Assembly (NCBI GenBank): GCA_023231265.1 | Contig: JALNVT010000002.1 | Span: 1 to 34,916 of the forward strand | DNA: 34,916 bases | Reading direction: 5' to 3' | Origin: Sphaerochaetaceae bacterium | Lineage (GTDB): Bacteria; Spirochaetota; Spirochaetia; Sphaerochaetales; Sphaerochaetaceae | Shown: positions 15,707-23,802 of the stretch, piece by piece | Position numbering within the stretch: the stretch's first letter is position 1 | How the letters are laid out: every line of letters starts with the position of its first letter | Notes under the pieces: generated by a model | Told to the model about the DNA's origin: nothing | What the model saw: only the letters and a program-made list of their open reading frames with translations | The model's database searches: none | Program-made: the position numbers and the translations under genes

Positions 15707-16728
15707 TATTGAAAAAGAATCAAATCTTTGCGGCCACTGGTCACCCTTGGGTGCTGGTGGCTTCTCTGTCCATCTGTGATTTTTAAGGGTATATTCTGAT
15801 TCTCTTTGATGTAACGATAAAGATTGTCAATGCTCAATGAATTTGAGCTGTAGCATGCAGGAGGATTGCCATGACAAAGTTTTCCCTGTATGCCATCATC
15901 AGCTACAACCGATTCTTCTGTTTTATTTGTTACAGTACCATATTCTCCATAATTCCATCCAATTCCTTCCAAAAGAGCTCTGGTGAAATAACCATGAGGG
16001 TGAGAGTGAAGCAGTGAAGAGGGCTCATGTGAGAAGTTATCACTCTCTGTTGCACATAGGATGAAGATATCTTTATCTGAAGATGCTTCACAATCGCCAA
16101 AAAATTTCTCAAAACTGCTCTGGTAGTAATCATCATTCTCAGAAATATCCACTGTATCATCTGAATCACTGTAGAAGTTTCCAGAATAACAGGAGTCAAC
16201 GATTATCAACTTCTTGCCTTTTATTTTGCTCATCTTGTGCTTTATTTCAATTGGACTGAGAAGGTAGCTATCATCAATTACATTTATGTCTGTCATGGAC
16301 TTGCCACCAATTGAATCAGTTGTACCACAAAGAAGTGCTCCATCATCCTTAGAACCATGTCCCGAAAAATAGAATATCGTTATATCAGTTATCTCTGCTT
16401 TATTAGAGATGTCGTCAAATGCAGATAGGATGTTCAATTTTGATGGATAATTGGGGGATGAAATTGTATCTTCATCATGATCAAAACCTTCCTGATACAG
16501 AGAGTAGTTGAAAAATTTTTCATTGCACTTCTGAGCATTTTTATTGAAAGCTTTCTCCATTTCATATCCGTCATTCAGAGTTCCATGCAGAGAATTCACA
16601 TTTGTGTTTTTGTAATCAAGAGCCACTCCAACATAGAAAATTCTTGTCTCTGGTAGCTTCTGCTTCAATTCACAGGACGAAAGAATCAACAAAAACAATA
16701 AAGATAAAAAAAGCGATGTTTTCTTCAT
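15703..16728 (-). CDS. Caspase-like (C14/metacaspase) lipoprotein
   Basis: A 341-residue protein with a lipoprotein signal peptide (hydrophobic run then LSSC, Cys19 as lipidation site), so it should sit in a membrane facing the periplasm or the surface. The caspase-fold peptidase domain covers about residues 28-270. It carries the catalytic dyad His124 (FYFSGHGS) and Cys180 (IIVDSCYSG), plus the early VGVALDY strand and LNDGYEMEKAF helix. C14 proteases cleave after Asp, Arg or Lys. Substrate and trigger are unknown here. The start codon lies inside a terminator-like hairpin with GAGG in its loop. The gene faces uvrB and overlaps its end by four bases. Upstream are the beta-barrel-like gene and the thiamine transporter operon on the same strand. 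Confidence 0.9.
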   Translation of the reverse strand: MKKTSLFLSLLFLLILSSCELKQKLPETRIFYVGVALDYKNTNVNSLHGTLNDGYEMEKAFNKNAQKCNEKFFNYSLYQEGFDHDEDTISSPNYPSKLNILSAFDDISNKAEITDITIFYFSGHGSKDDGALLCGTTDSIGGKSMTDINVIDDSYLLSPIEIKHKMSKIKGKKLIIVDSCYSGNFYSDSDDTVDISENDDYYQSSFEKFFGDCEASSDKDIFILCATESDNFSHEPSSLLHSHPHGYFTRALLEGIGWNYGEYGTVTNKTEESVVADDGIQGKLCHGNPPACYSSNSLSIDNLYRYIKENQNIPLKITDGQRSHQHPRVTSGRKDLILFQY

Positions 16729-16766
16729 TATAATAACCTCATAGATTATTACGAAAAAACATCGCT
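16706..16766 (-). terminator. Terminator-like hairpin enclosing the start of the caspase-like gene
   Basis: On the minus strand AGCGATGTTTT (16766-16756) pairs with AAAACATCGCT (16722-16712) and a T-run follows. Inside it, TAATAA pairs with TTATTA, leaving the GAGG ribosome site in the apical loop and the ATG (16728) in an internal bulge. It can end transcription from the thiamine operon. If read through, it can hide the caspase-like start. Confidence 0.7.
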
Positions 16767-16789
16767 ATTTGCATCAATAATTTCTGCTT

Positions 16790-17344
16790 TTAATAGTTAT
16801 CAAACCAATCCATCTCAACTCTCACACCAATACCAAAGGTGGTTGTCAGCATCTCTTTTCGATAAATAATATTTATGGGAGTGGTAAAAGATATTTTGGC
16901 CATTGAAATCTCAGCTGGCCTATAAGATGGTATCAATGAACCAATTATGAAGGCTTCCACCTGGTCTTTATTTTTCAACATAAGATATCCTGGCCCTCCT
17001 GAGACTTTAAGAGAAAAGGCATCAGTGAATTGATAGTTGAGTCCAAGACCTACATCAAATGAAGAGTATGCTTCATTTGCGCCGTTGTTGTAAGTTATTG
17101 ATTTTGTTACAAGATTCAAACTGCTGTCGAATGAAATTGATAAAGAAGATATCTTGAGAACTATTGGAGATACACTCAACCTTGTTCCTATAGAGGACCT
17201 CATAGGAATCTCATCCTCTCCACTCAAATCAAAAGAAGGATGGTAAAACACACTGAAATCAAAATCAGATACAAATTTTGTCTCCCCAAATGCGGGTGAT
17301 GCCAATAAAAGCACCAATATAAATAATGATATTTTATTTTTCAT
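16790..17344 (-). CDS. Small outer-membrane beta-barrel-like protein
   Basis: A 184-residue protein with a clear signal peptide (MKNKISLFILVLLLASPAFG, cut after AFG). The mature part is built of alternating strands with aromatic ends (FVSDFDFSVFYHPSFDL, SSFDVGLGLNYQF, FGIGVRVEMDWF), as in small outer-membrane barrels with about eight strands. No family is recognised. The frame extends 14 codons further to 17386, but AAGGA stands nine bases before the ATG at 17344 and that start gives the signal peptide, so I use it. It lies 46 bases after thiQ with no terminator between, so it is probably the last gene of the thiamine transporter operon and might be an outer-membrane partner. The functional link is inference. 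Confidence 0.72.
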   Translation of the reverse strand: MKNKISLFILVLLLASPAFGETKFVSDFDFSVFYHPSFDLSGEDEIPMRSSIGTRLSVSPIVLKISSLSISFDSSLNLVTKSITYNNGANEAYSSFDVGLGLNYQFTDAFSLKVSGGPGYLMLKNKDQVEAFIIGSLIPSYRPAEISMAKISFTTPINIIYRKEMLTTTFGIGVRVEMDWFDNY

Positions 17345-17390
17345 AAAATTATGTCCTTTATTATTTATAAGAGAAACACGTGCCATTGCA

Positions 17391-18392
17391 TTAATTGTTG
17401 AAGTATTTAAGTGATCTATTTCTTATATAAACAGAAATAACATTGCTTTTAGGTCTTATATTTGATGATATCAAGATATCACAGTTCTTTTTCCTAGCTT
17501 TGATGATATAGTGCTTTCCTCTGAACTCCACTTTAACTACATTGAGTCCTTTTAGCAAGGAATAAGGTAGCAGCTCTGGAACTGGAAGACTCTCATCTTC
17601 AATTATCATGGCCTCCTCAGGTCTGAAAAACACATTCCCAAAAGGTCTGTTTTCAGGAAGAGTTTCAAATATCTGCTGCGGAAGTAGGTTTCCCTCTCCC
17701 ATGAAAGTTGCAGCAAACAGAGATGTTGGATTGTTATAAATTTCCTCACCATCTCCAATCATCTCAACATGACCATCATTGAGAACGATGATCTTATCAG
17801 ATATGGACAATGCCTCTTCTTGATCATGGGTCACATAGATCATTGTCAGTCCTGTCTCATCATGGATCCTTCTGATCTCATCTCTGAGATAACCTCTGAG
17901 TTTTGCATCGAGAGCAGAGAGAGGTTCATCAAGAAGAAGCAATCTAGGTTTTGAAGCAAGAGCTCTTGCAAGAGCAATTCTCTGACATTCTCCACCTGAA
18001 AGTGATTCAATCTTTCTATCTTCAAAACCATCGAGACCAACGAGATGAAGGAGTCTGCTTGCCTCTGCATAACGTTTTTTCTTGTTGATTTTCTTTATTT
18101 TGAGAGGATAGGCTATGTTATCTTTTACTTTAAGATGAGGGTAGAGTGAGTAGTTCTGAAATACCATAGCAATCTTTCTCTCATTAATTGGCATGCTTGA
18201 TAGATCATCATCTCCGATTTTGATGAAACCATCATCAAGAGGAAGAAGGCCTGTTATAAGCGATAGTGTTGTTGATTTTCCGCATCCACTTGGACCAATG
18301 ATTGATATCAACTGTCCTTCTTCTGCAGAAAATTCTATATCCAATTTGAATTCCGGAAAATTCTTATTTAATTTTATATTCAATTCGTTCAT
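17391..18392 (-). CDS. thiQ: Thiamine ABC transporter, ATP-binding protein
   Basis: A 333-residue ABC ATPase. Walker A GPSGCGKST is near residues 33-41, the Q-loop VFQNYSLYPH follows, the signature is SLSGGECQR (Glu where Gln is usual), Walker B is LLLLDEP, then the D-loop SALDAK and switch His in VTHDQEE. The C-terminal 100 residues form an extra regulatory (TOBE-like) region, so the protein is longer than E. coli ThiQ (about 230) and more like ATPases of the iron/putrescine/sugar group. Assignment to thiamine rests on its place directly after the permease (no gap) in an operon whose leader is a TPP riboswitch and whose first gene is thiB. Confidence 0.87.
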   Translation of the reverse strand: MNELNIKLNKNFPEFKLDIEFSAEEGQLISIIGPSGCGKSTTLSLITGLLPLDDGFIKIGDDDLSSMPINERKIAMVFQNYSLYPHLKVKDNIAYPLKIKKINKKKRYAEASRLLHLVGLDGFEDRKIESLSGGECQRIALARALASKPRLLLLDEPLSALDAKLRGYLRDEIRRIHDETGLTMIYVTHDQEEALSISDKIIVLNDGHVEMIGDGEEIYNNPTSLFAATFMGEGNLLPQQIFETLPENRPFGNVFFRPEEAMIIEDESLPVPELLPYSLLKGLNVVKVEFRGKHYIIKARKKNCDILISSNIRPKSNVISVYIRNRSLKYFNN

Positions 18393-20075
18393 TTATCTGA
18401 CCTTCTGTTTTGAGCCTGTGCTTATAAACAATATAGCACAAACTGCGATTAAAATTGTACCCAAAGCACTGGCACCTGCGAAGTTGTAAGAAGCTATCAA
18501 GCGATACATCACAACTGGAATTGTTTCTATTTTTGAGGATGATAAAACCAAAGTTGCATTTATCTCACCCATACTTGTAGCAAAACTGAAGATTGCCGCT
18601 TTTATCAAAGCGTTCTTCAGAAGAGGTAATTCTATGTCTATGAAAGCTCTGAAGGGCTTGGCTCCAAGTGTCATTGCGCTTTGACTCAATGATGGTGGAA
18701 GCTTCTCAAGCTCTGGTGTTATTATTCTGATTGCAAAAGGAAGTGAGATTATCAGATGAGCTAGGACAACAAGGGCTGTTCCTGAGAGATAGGGAGCTTT
18801 GGCTGCAATCAGATAATAACCAAGACCAATTATGACTGACGATATGGCAAGAGGAAGCATTCCAATCAGCTCTATAATAGCAGATGAGAAAGAGTTCTTT
18901 CTTTTTGTAGCAACAGATAAAGAGAGACCAATTGGAACTGTTACAAGAGCAACTATCAGTGCAATCTTCAATGATGCAAATATTGCTGGAGTGGCATCAC
19001 TCATGACCCCAGATGAGCTCTCAAGGCCGAACAGCTGTCTGTAGTACTTCAATGTGAATGTCTTTGCACCACCTCTGCTCACTGTTCCAATGAATGATTT
19101 GGCAATGATAGATATTATTGGAGCAAGTACAAAAATTCCTGTCAAAGTGAAATACAGAGATGACAGGATGCTTCCAACTGCAGAGGTTGGTCTCTTTGCT
19201 TTTTTGTAAGTTGTTGTCACAACAGAATCAGAGGACGATATTAATTTCTGAGATTCTATGTAAAGAATAAGCAAAATCACGCAGAATACAATAGAAACAA
19301 GAGAGTAGGCTGCTGCTCCATTCATATCCATGCTGATTCTAGCTCGTCTGTAAATCTCAACTTCCATTGTGGTAAACTTAGGTCCACCACCCAGTACAAG
19401 GATGATTGAAAAACTTGTAAAACAGAAAAGAAATACCAGAAGAGAACTTGAAAGTATTGATGGAATTATTCTTCTGAGAGTGACATTGAAAAAAGTCTGG
19501 AGGCGAGATGCTCCAAATACATAGGAAGACATCTCATATTTTGGATCCAAGTTATCCCAATATGTTGATACCAGAAGAAGTATCACTGGAAAATTGTAGA
19601 AAGCATGAGCCAAAATAATGGCTTTATATGAATATAGTATTTTTAAAGGAGCATCTTCCAGGTGAAAGAGGCTCATCAAAATCTGATTCAAAAAACCATT
19701 GTTGCCATAGAATGAAACAAATCCAAGGATAACTAGAATTGATGGCAGCACAAAAGGAATTGTGCATATTCCCAAAATTGTCTTCTTAGCTCTTATATCA
19801 TAGTTTGACAGCAGATATGCTCCTGGAAGTCCAATTAATAGACTCAAAAGTGTTGAAACGAAGGCTTGGTTTACTGTGAAACTCAGTATCTGTCTTGTAT
19901 ATGATGAGGTGAACGCTTCTTTAACAAAAGAAGATGTTAACTTACCATCTTTAATAAATGCCATTGATAATGTGTTTATCAGAGGAATTAAGAAAATAAG
20001 AGATATTATGATGAGAGCTGGTATTGGCATGATTCTCTCATAACTTTTCTTCTTATTTACGTTGTAACTTGTCAT
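18393..20075 (-). CDS. thiP: Thiamine ABC transporter, fused permease
   Basis: A 560-residue inner-membrane protein with about twelve hydrophobic helices in two tandem MetI-like permease halves (residues about 10-270 and 300-555). Each half has an EAA-like loop that docks the ATPase: FGASRLQTFFNVTLRRIIPS in the first half and TLGAKPFRAFIDIELPLLKN in the second. This fused layout is that of ThiP and of FbpB-type iron permeases. AAAGGA precedes the ATG. Its stop codon touches the thiQ start. A strong hairpin lies between thiB and this gene, so it is probably expressed at a lower level than the binding protein. Confidence 0.88.
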   Translation of the reverse strand: MTSYNVNKKKSYERIMPIPALIIISLIFLIPLINTLSMAFIKDGKLTSSFVKEAFTSSYTRQILSFTVNQAFVSTLLSLLIGLPGAYLLSNYDIRAKKTILGICTIPFVLPSILVILGFVSFYGNNGFLNQILMSLFHLEDAPLKILYSYKAIILAHAFYNFPVILLLVSTYWDNLDPKYEMSSYVFGASRLQTFFNVTLRRIIPSILSSSLLVFLFCFTSFSIILVLGGGPKFTTMEVEIYRRARISMDMNGAAAYSLVSIVFCVILLILYIESQKLISSSDSVVTTTYKKAKRPTSAVGSILSSLYFTLTGIFVLAPIISIIAKSFIGTVSRGGAKTFTLKYYRQLFGLESSSGVMSDATPAIFASLKIALIVALVTVPIGLSLSVATKRKNSFSSAIIELIGMLPLAISSVIIGLGYYLIAAKAPYLSGTALVVLAHLIISLPFAIRIITPELEKLPPSLSQSAMTLGAKPFRAFIDIELPLLKNALIKAAIFSFATSMGEINATLVLSSSKIETIPVVMYRLIASYNFAGASALGTILIAVCAILFISTGSKQKVR

Positions 20076-20160
20076 AACAAATCCTTTATTGTTTTTATAA
20101 AATAATAGGTCAATACAGACAAAATCACAAGTTGCAAAAGGTATATGTATTGATTTATTT

Positions 20161-20194
20161 TAAATGAAAACAAGGGGAGAGACCTCCCCTTGTT
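20161..20194 (-). terminator. Attenuating hairpin between thiB and thiP
   Basis: A perfect 11-pair stem, 20169-20179 with 20184-20194, has a four-base loop. On the minus strand it is followed by a T-rich tail. As thiP and thiQ have no obvious promoter of their own, partial read-through is likely, giving more binding protein than permease. Confidence 0.8.
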
Positions 20195-20220
20195 CATTTT
20201 GCACAGTAGTCAGTAGAGTT

Positions 20221-21270
20221 TTATTTACTCATTACCTCTGTCCATTCTTTTTCCCATGTATCAAGATTCTTTGAAATATCATTGTAATCAAGGGATAGCT
20301 GAGTTTCAGGAATTGGTGCCCATTCGTAAGCCTCAGGAAGCTGAGATGTGGAGTTTGTTGGATACATTGTATTTGTAGTTGCAATGTCCTCCTGTGCATC
20401 TGTTAGAATGAAATCAACAAATTTCTTTGCATTCTCTTTCTTCTTGCTGGATTTTACAATTGCAATGCCTTCGATTGTCAGACTGTGTCCTTCTTCAAAG
20501 ATTGCTGCTCTGTAACGAGTTGTGTCTTCCCACATCACATGGTATGCAGGGGATGTTGTATAAGAGAGTACAATTGGAGCTTCACCTTCTGTGAACATAC
20601 CATAAGCACTTGACCAACCATCAGTTATGGTCAATGCATTATCTTTAACACCTTCCCACCATGTGAGATAATCATCACCAAATACCTCACGAGTCCAAAG
20701 AAGAAGTCCAAGTCCAACTGTTGAAGTTCTAGGGTCGATTAAAATGATCTTACCTTTATATTTTGGATCAGTTAGATCTTCCAAACTTGTTGGAACATCT
20801 TCAGCAGCCAATTTCTCGCTGTCATAACAGAAAGCAAAATCACCATAATCAAAAGGGTTCAATCTGTTTGTGCTATCGAATTTCAAGAACTCAGGAATAT
20901 CATTCAGAGCTGGAGCATCATAGGACTCAAATAGATCAGATTCCAAAGCTTTTGCAGCAAGGTCATTTGGAATACCCAATACAACATCAGCTACAGGATT
21001 GGATTTTTCCATTTCAACTTTTGTTAGCATCTGTGGACCATCACCAGCTGATACCAAATCAACTTTGATACCTGTTTTAGCTTCAAAGTCTTTGACAGCC
21101 TTTTGGCCTGGACCCCAATCTCCGCAGAAAGAATCATAAGCGTAAACTGTTAGAGTGTTATCCTCAGCAGTTTTTTGAGCAGCAGTCTCTTCTTTTGTAC
21201 CCTGTGCAAATAAAAGAGAAGTAGATAAAGTGATCATTAGCATCACAGTAAATAAGTTTCGTTTTTTCAT
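20221..21270 (-). CDS. thiB: Thiamine ABC transporter, periplasmic binding protein
   Basis: A 349-residue exported protein with a signal peptide ending LLFAQG. The mature sequence follows E. coli ThiB along its length: LTVYAYDSFCGDWGPG near the start, ADVVLGIPNDL, PFDYGDFAFCYD, DPRTSTVGLGLLLW, DGWSSAYGMFTEGEAPIVLSY with TTSPAYH, and the final MYPTNS region. These include the aromatic and acidic residues that clamp thiamine and its phosphates in ThiB. TAGGAGAG lies about 8 bases before the ATG. It is the first gene after a TPP riboswitch, so it should be shut off when thiamine pyrophosphate is plentiful. No cysteine at the signal end, so it is soluble and not a lipoprotein. Confidence 0.94.
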   Translation of the reverse strand: MKKRNLFTVMLMITLSTSLLFAQGTKEETAAQKTAEDNTLTVYAYDSFCGDWGPGQKAVKDFEAKTGIKVDLVSAGDGPQMLTKVEMEKSNPVADVVLGIPNDLAAKALESDLFESYDAPALNDIPEFLKFDSTNRLNPFDYGDFAFCYDSEKLAAEDVPTSLEDLTDPKYKGKIILIDPRTSTVGLGLLLWTREVFGDDYLTWWEGVKDNALTITDGWSSAYGMFTEGEAPIVLSYTTSPAYHVMWEDTTRYRAAIFEEGHSLTIEGIAIVKSSKKKENAKKFVDFILTDAQEDIATTNTMYPTNSTSQLPEAYEWAPIPETQLSLDYNDISKNLDTWEKEWTEVMSK

Positions 21271-21341
21271 TTTTGAAAAACTCTCCTAATATTAAAATGT
21301 GTGCTGAGGAATAATGTTTGTTTGTGATAAAATAGAGGGTC

Positions 21342-21407
21342 TCCTTACGCTGGTATTATCCAGATCAAGTAAACGGGTTTCATCTCAGGCAATTAGCCAC
21401 CCCAGGA
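21342..21407 (-). promoter_or_regulatory. TPP riboswitch (THI box)
   Basis: On the minus strand the conserved elements appear in order: GGGGTGGC, GCCTGAGAT, ACCC, CTTGATCTGGATAATACCAG, GCGTAAGGA. Outer stem P1 is TCCT (21407-21404) with AGGA (21345-21342). It starts within two bases of the predicted transcription start. The 70-base stretch to thiB has no strong T-tailed hairpin, so control is probably at translation, for example by TTCCT pairing with the AGGAG of the ribosome site. Confidence 0.95.
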
Positions 21408-21414
21408 CTGTTAA

Positions 21415-21443
21415 AACATATTATTTGTTATAATTCTTGTCAA
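21415..21443 (-). promoter_or_regulatory. Promoter of the thiamine operon, sharing its -35 box with the nnr promoter
   Basis: On the minus strand TTGACA (21443-21438), a 17-base spacer and TATGTT (21420-21415). The start is expected near 21408. The -35 overlaps the plus-strand TTGTCA at 21437-21442 by five bases. Confidence 0.7.
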
Positions 21444-21465
21444 GGTACTTCAGTTATAGTAACAT
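21437..21465 (+). promoter_or_regulatory. Promoter giving a leaderless mRNA for nnr
   Basis: TTGTCA (21437-21442), a 17-base spacer and TAACAT (21460-21465) leave six bases before the ATG at 21472. No Shine-Dalgarno sequence is present. TTGTCAAGG is identical to the -35 region at 8561. Confidence 0.55.
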
Positions 21466-21471
21466 AAAATT

Positions 21472-22971
21472 ATGAAAAATTTAATTAGTGGAAAGATGAC
21501 TCAGTTGATTGATGAAAGCTCACAGAGTGAATATAAAATTCCACCGGTAGTTCTTATGGAACAGGCTGGTCTAAAGGCTTGGCAGTTCATTGAAACTAAG
21601 ATTGAAGATGATGAACCTTTTGTTGTAGTGGCCGGTGGTGGTAACAATGGCGGTGATGCTCTGGTTATAGCCAGAGAAGCAATAAACAATGGCGTGACTG
21701 ATATTTTGGTCATTCTTTTAGGAAAACATATCTCTGAGAGCTCACAGATTCAACGTGATATCATAAAATCTTATGGAATTCCAACAGTACATATAGAAGA
21801 TGGAATCATAGATTCTCAGACACTGCAGGCAATAGACAGTGCAAAATATATTGTTGATGGAATTACTGGCACAGGACTGTCCTCTCCAATAAGAGGAGAT
21901 GCTCTCAAGTTGATTGAGGCAATAAACAATTCTGATGCAGAGGTCTTCAGTGTTGATATTCCATCAGGTCTTGGTGATGATGTTGAGGTGAGCAGTACAA
22001 GCATAAAAGCCAATTATACGATATGCATGGGGCCTTTAAAGAGTGTGTATTACAATCCAACTGTTCATGCAAAGTGTGGTGCAGTCGAATGTGTGAATCC
22101 ATCTTTTCCTCCTTTTTTGATAAAGGCTTCAAAGCCTTCAGCTTATCTTGCAGATGATGAGGAGCCATCTTTGATTCCTCTTGATATTGATGCCTACAAA
22201 AAGACAAGAGGTCACCTTGCTGTATTTGGAGGAAGCAAGAATTTTACAGGAGCTGTCAGACTTGCAAGTAGATCTGCTTTTGTAAGCAGAGTTGGCCTTG
22301 TAAGTTGTTTTGTTGAACCTGAAATATATCCAATCATAGCTTCAGAAAGTCCATCTGTAATTGTTCAGCCAACAACAGAGATTGATGATATTGATAGCTA
22401 TACTGCTCTTCTTGCAGGTCCTGGATGGGGTGAGGGACGTGAGATGCTTCTTGACTCTCTTTTGAAAACATTAAAACCTCTTGTTATAGATGCTGATGGA
22501 ATCAGAGCATTTGCAAATCTTTATAAAAGTGGAAAGGTCGTTGGACATGGAACAATAGTTCTTACTCCACATATGGGAGAGTTAAGAGCTCTGGCAGCTG
22601 CTGTGTGTCCCGAGTATGAGGGCAAGGTAGGTTTCAGTGATAGACCATCAGATTTCTTGAATCTCCTTCAAAACATCAGCATCAAAACTGGGGCTATAAT
22701 AGTATGCAAAGCATCAGTTACCTTGATAGCAACAGCTGCAAGAAAACCTATTATAGTGAGTGGTGACAATCCTGCACTGGGAGTTGCAGGTTCTGGTGAT
22801 GTTTTGGCTGGTTGCATTGCAGGTCTTCTTGCAGGAGGTCTATCTCCTTACAAAAGTGCACTGTACGGTGTTCTCTGGCATAAAGAGGCAGGGCTCAAGG
22901 CCTTCAAAAAAAATGGTTATTTTGATACTGAAACATTGATTCCTCTGTTGGGAAAGGTAATAGCTAAATGA
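21472..22971 (+). CDS. nnr: Bifunctional NAD(P)H-hydrate repair enzyme (epimerase plus ADP-dependent dehydratase)
   Basis: A 499-residue protein with two domains. The N-terminal YjeF_N epimerase (residues 1-215) has VVAGGGNNGGDALV, the DGITGTGL loop and SVDIPSGLG. The C-terminal carbohydrate-kinase-like dehydratase (about 225-499) has FGGSKNFTGA, AGPGWG, VIDADGI, LTPHMGEL and the GSGDVLAG motif with the catalytic Asp. Together they restore NADH and NADPH that have become hydrated. It is the first gene of a four-gene unit, overlapping the next start by four bases (ATGA). There is no ribosome site, and the promoter places the mRNA start at the ATG. Confidence 0.95.
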   Translation: MKNLISGKMTQLIDESSQSEYKIPPVVLMEQAGLKAWQFIETKIEDDEPFVVVAGGGNNGGDALVIAREAINNGVTDILVILLGKHISESSQIQRDIIKSYGIPTVHIEDGIIDSQTLQAIDSAKYIVDGITGTGLSSPIRGDALKLIEAINNSDAEVFSVDIPSGLGDDVEVSSTSIKANYTICMGPLKSVYYNPTVHAKCGAVECVNPSFPPFLIKASKPSAYLADDEEPSLIPLDIDAYKKTRGHLAVFGGSKNFTGAVRLASRSAFVSRVGLVSCFVEPEIYPIIASESPSVIVQPTTEIDDIDSYTALLAGPGWGEGREMLLDSLLKTLKPLVIDADGIRAFANLYKSGKVVGHGTIVLTPHMGELRALAAAVCPEYEGKVGFSDRPSDFLNLLQNISIKTGAIIVCKASVTLIATAARKPIIVSGDNPALGVAGSGDVLAGCIAGLLAGGLSPYKSALYGVLWHKEAGLKAFKKNGYFDTETLIPLLGKVIAK

Positions 22972-23363
22972 TGCAACTGTGGCTCATAATACTTGTATAT
23001 CTAACTTATACAGGACTCATATATATAACACCTTCTATTGGAATATACAATCCAACTCTGCTCAGAATCAGAGACTATCTGTTCAATCATGATTCATATA
23101 AATTGTTCATGATGATTTTGGGGTACATACTGACTCTTCTATCTCTGCTTTGTCCAATAAAACCAGGTCCAATTGTATTGGGAGATTTTCTTGTATCTGT
23201 TTTTTTATTCACATCGGCTTTGAACTTCACCTTGATCTATATAAACAAAGAACCATCAATCGTTATTGAAGAAAAAATTATCAAAAGACATAGAAATTAT
23301 GCTATAATTATTTTCATCGTTACGTTTTTGCATTTTTTGTTACCAAATTGGGTGATACTTTAA
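22968..23363 (+). CDS. Small inner-membrane protein, four helices
   Basis: A 131-residue protein, strongly hydrophobic, with helices at about 3-23, 45-65, 70-92 and 110-130. The loops are basic (RIRD, KRHRN). No conserved family is recognised. It begins at an ATGA overlap with the end of nnr and is followed 19 bases later by the Nudix gene, so it is part of that operon. Its role cannot be told from sequence. Confidence 0.78.
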   Translation: MMQLWLIILVYLTYTGLIYITPSIGIYNPTLLRIRDYLFNHDSYKLFMMILGYILTLLSLLCPIKPGPIVLGDFLVSVFLFTSALNFTLIYINKEPSIVIEEKIIKRHRNYAIIIFIVTFLHFLLPNWVIL

Positions 23364-23382
23364 AAGCAATAGGAGAGATTAT

Positions 23383-23802
23383 ATGAGAGATGAAAGCAAT
23401 AGAATTACAACTGCAGGTATCTGCATTGATAAAGACCATAAAGTTTTAATTGGAAAGAGAATAGAAAAAGGTACCATTGGCAATACTTGGGAATTTCCAG
23501 GTGGTAAGAATCGATGGGGTGAGACAGTAGAAGATACATTGAAAAGAGAGTTCAAAGAAGAGCTTGGTGTGGATATTGAGGTTGAAGAGGAACTGGCAAC
23601 TCATGATTTTGAAAATAAGGGTGTCAGCTATCATCTCAAAGCGCATCGTATAGTTTTAAAGGATGAAAATCCTGAGTTCACTCTTCTTGTTCATACAGAA
23701 TTGAAATGGGAAGATTTTGATAAATTAGATAATTATGATTTTGCACCAAGTGATTGGGCAATCATATTAAAACTGAGGCAAAAACATGACATTATTGGAT
23801 AG
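23383..23802 (+). CDS. Nudix hydrolase, MutT-like
   Basis: A 139-residue protein with a complete Nudix box from about residue 43 (GGKNRWGET then REFKEELGV), which binds magnesium and cleaves nucleoside diphosphates linked to another group. Size and the WEFPGGK lead-in resemble MutT-type pyrophosphohydrolases that clean oxidised nucleotides (8-oxo-dGTP), though the substrate cannot be fixed from sequence. AGGAGAG precedes the ATG. It overlaps yqeC by 17 bases. Its place behind the NAD(P)HX repair gene makes a small cluster for nucleotide damage repair. Confidence 0.9.
   Translation: MRDESNRITTAGICIDKDHKVLIGKRIEKGTIGNTWEFPGGKNRWGETVEDTLKREFKEELGVDIEVEEELATHDFENKGVSYHLKAHRIVLKDENPEFTLLVHTELKWEDFDKLDNYDFAPSDWAIILKLRQKHDIIG

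Noticed and set aside
17345..17386. Longer start of the beta-barrel-like protein
   Set aside because: It would bury the signal peptide behind 14 hydrophilic residues; the ATG at 17344 has a ribosome site.
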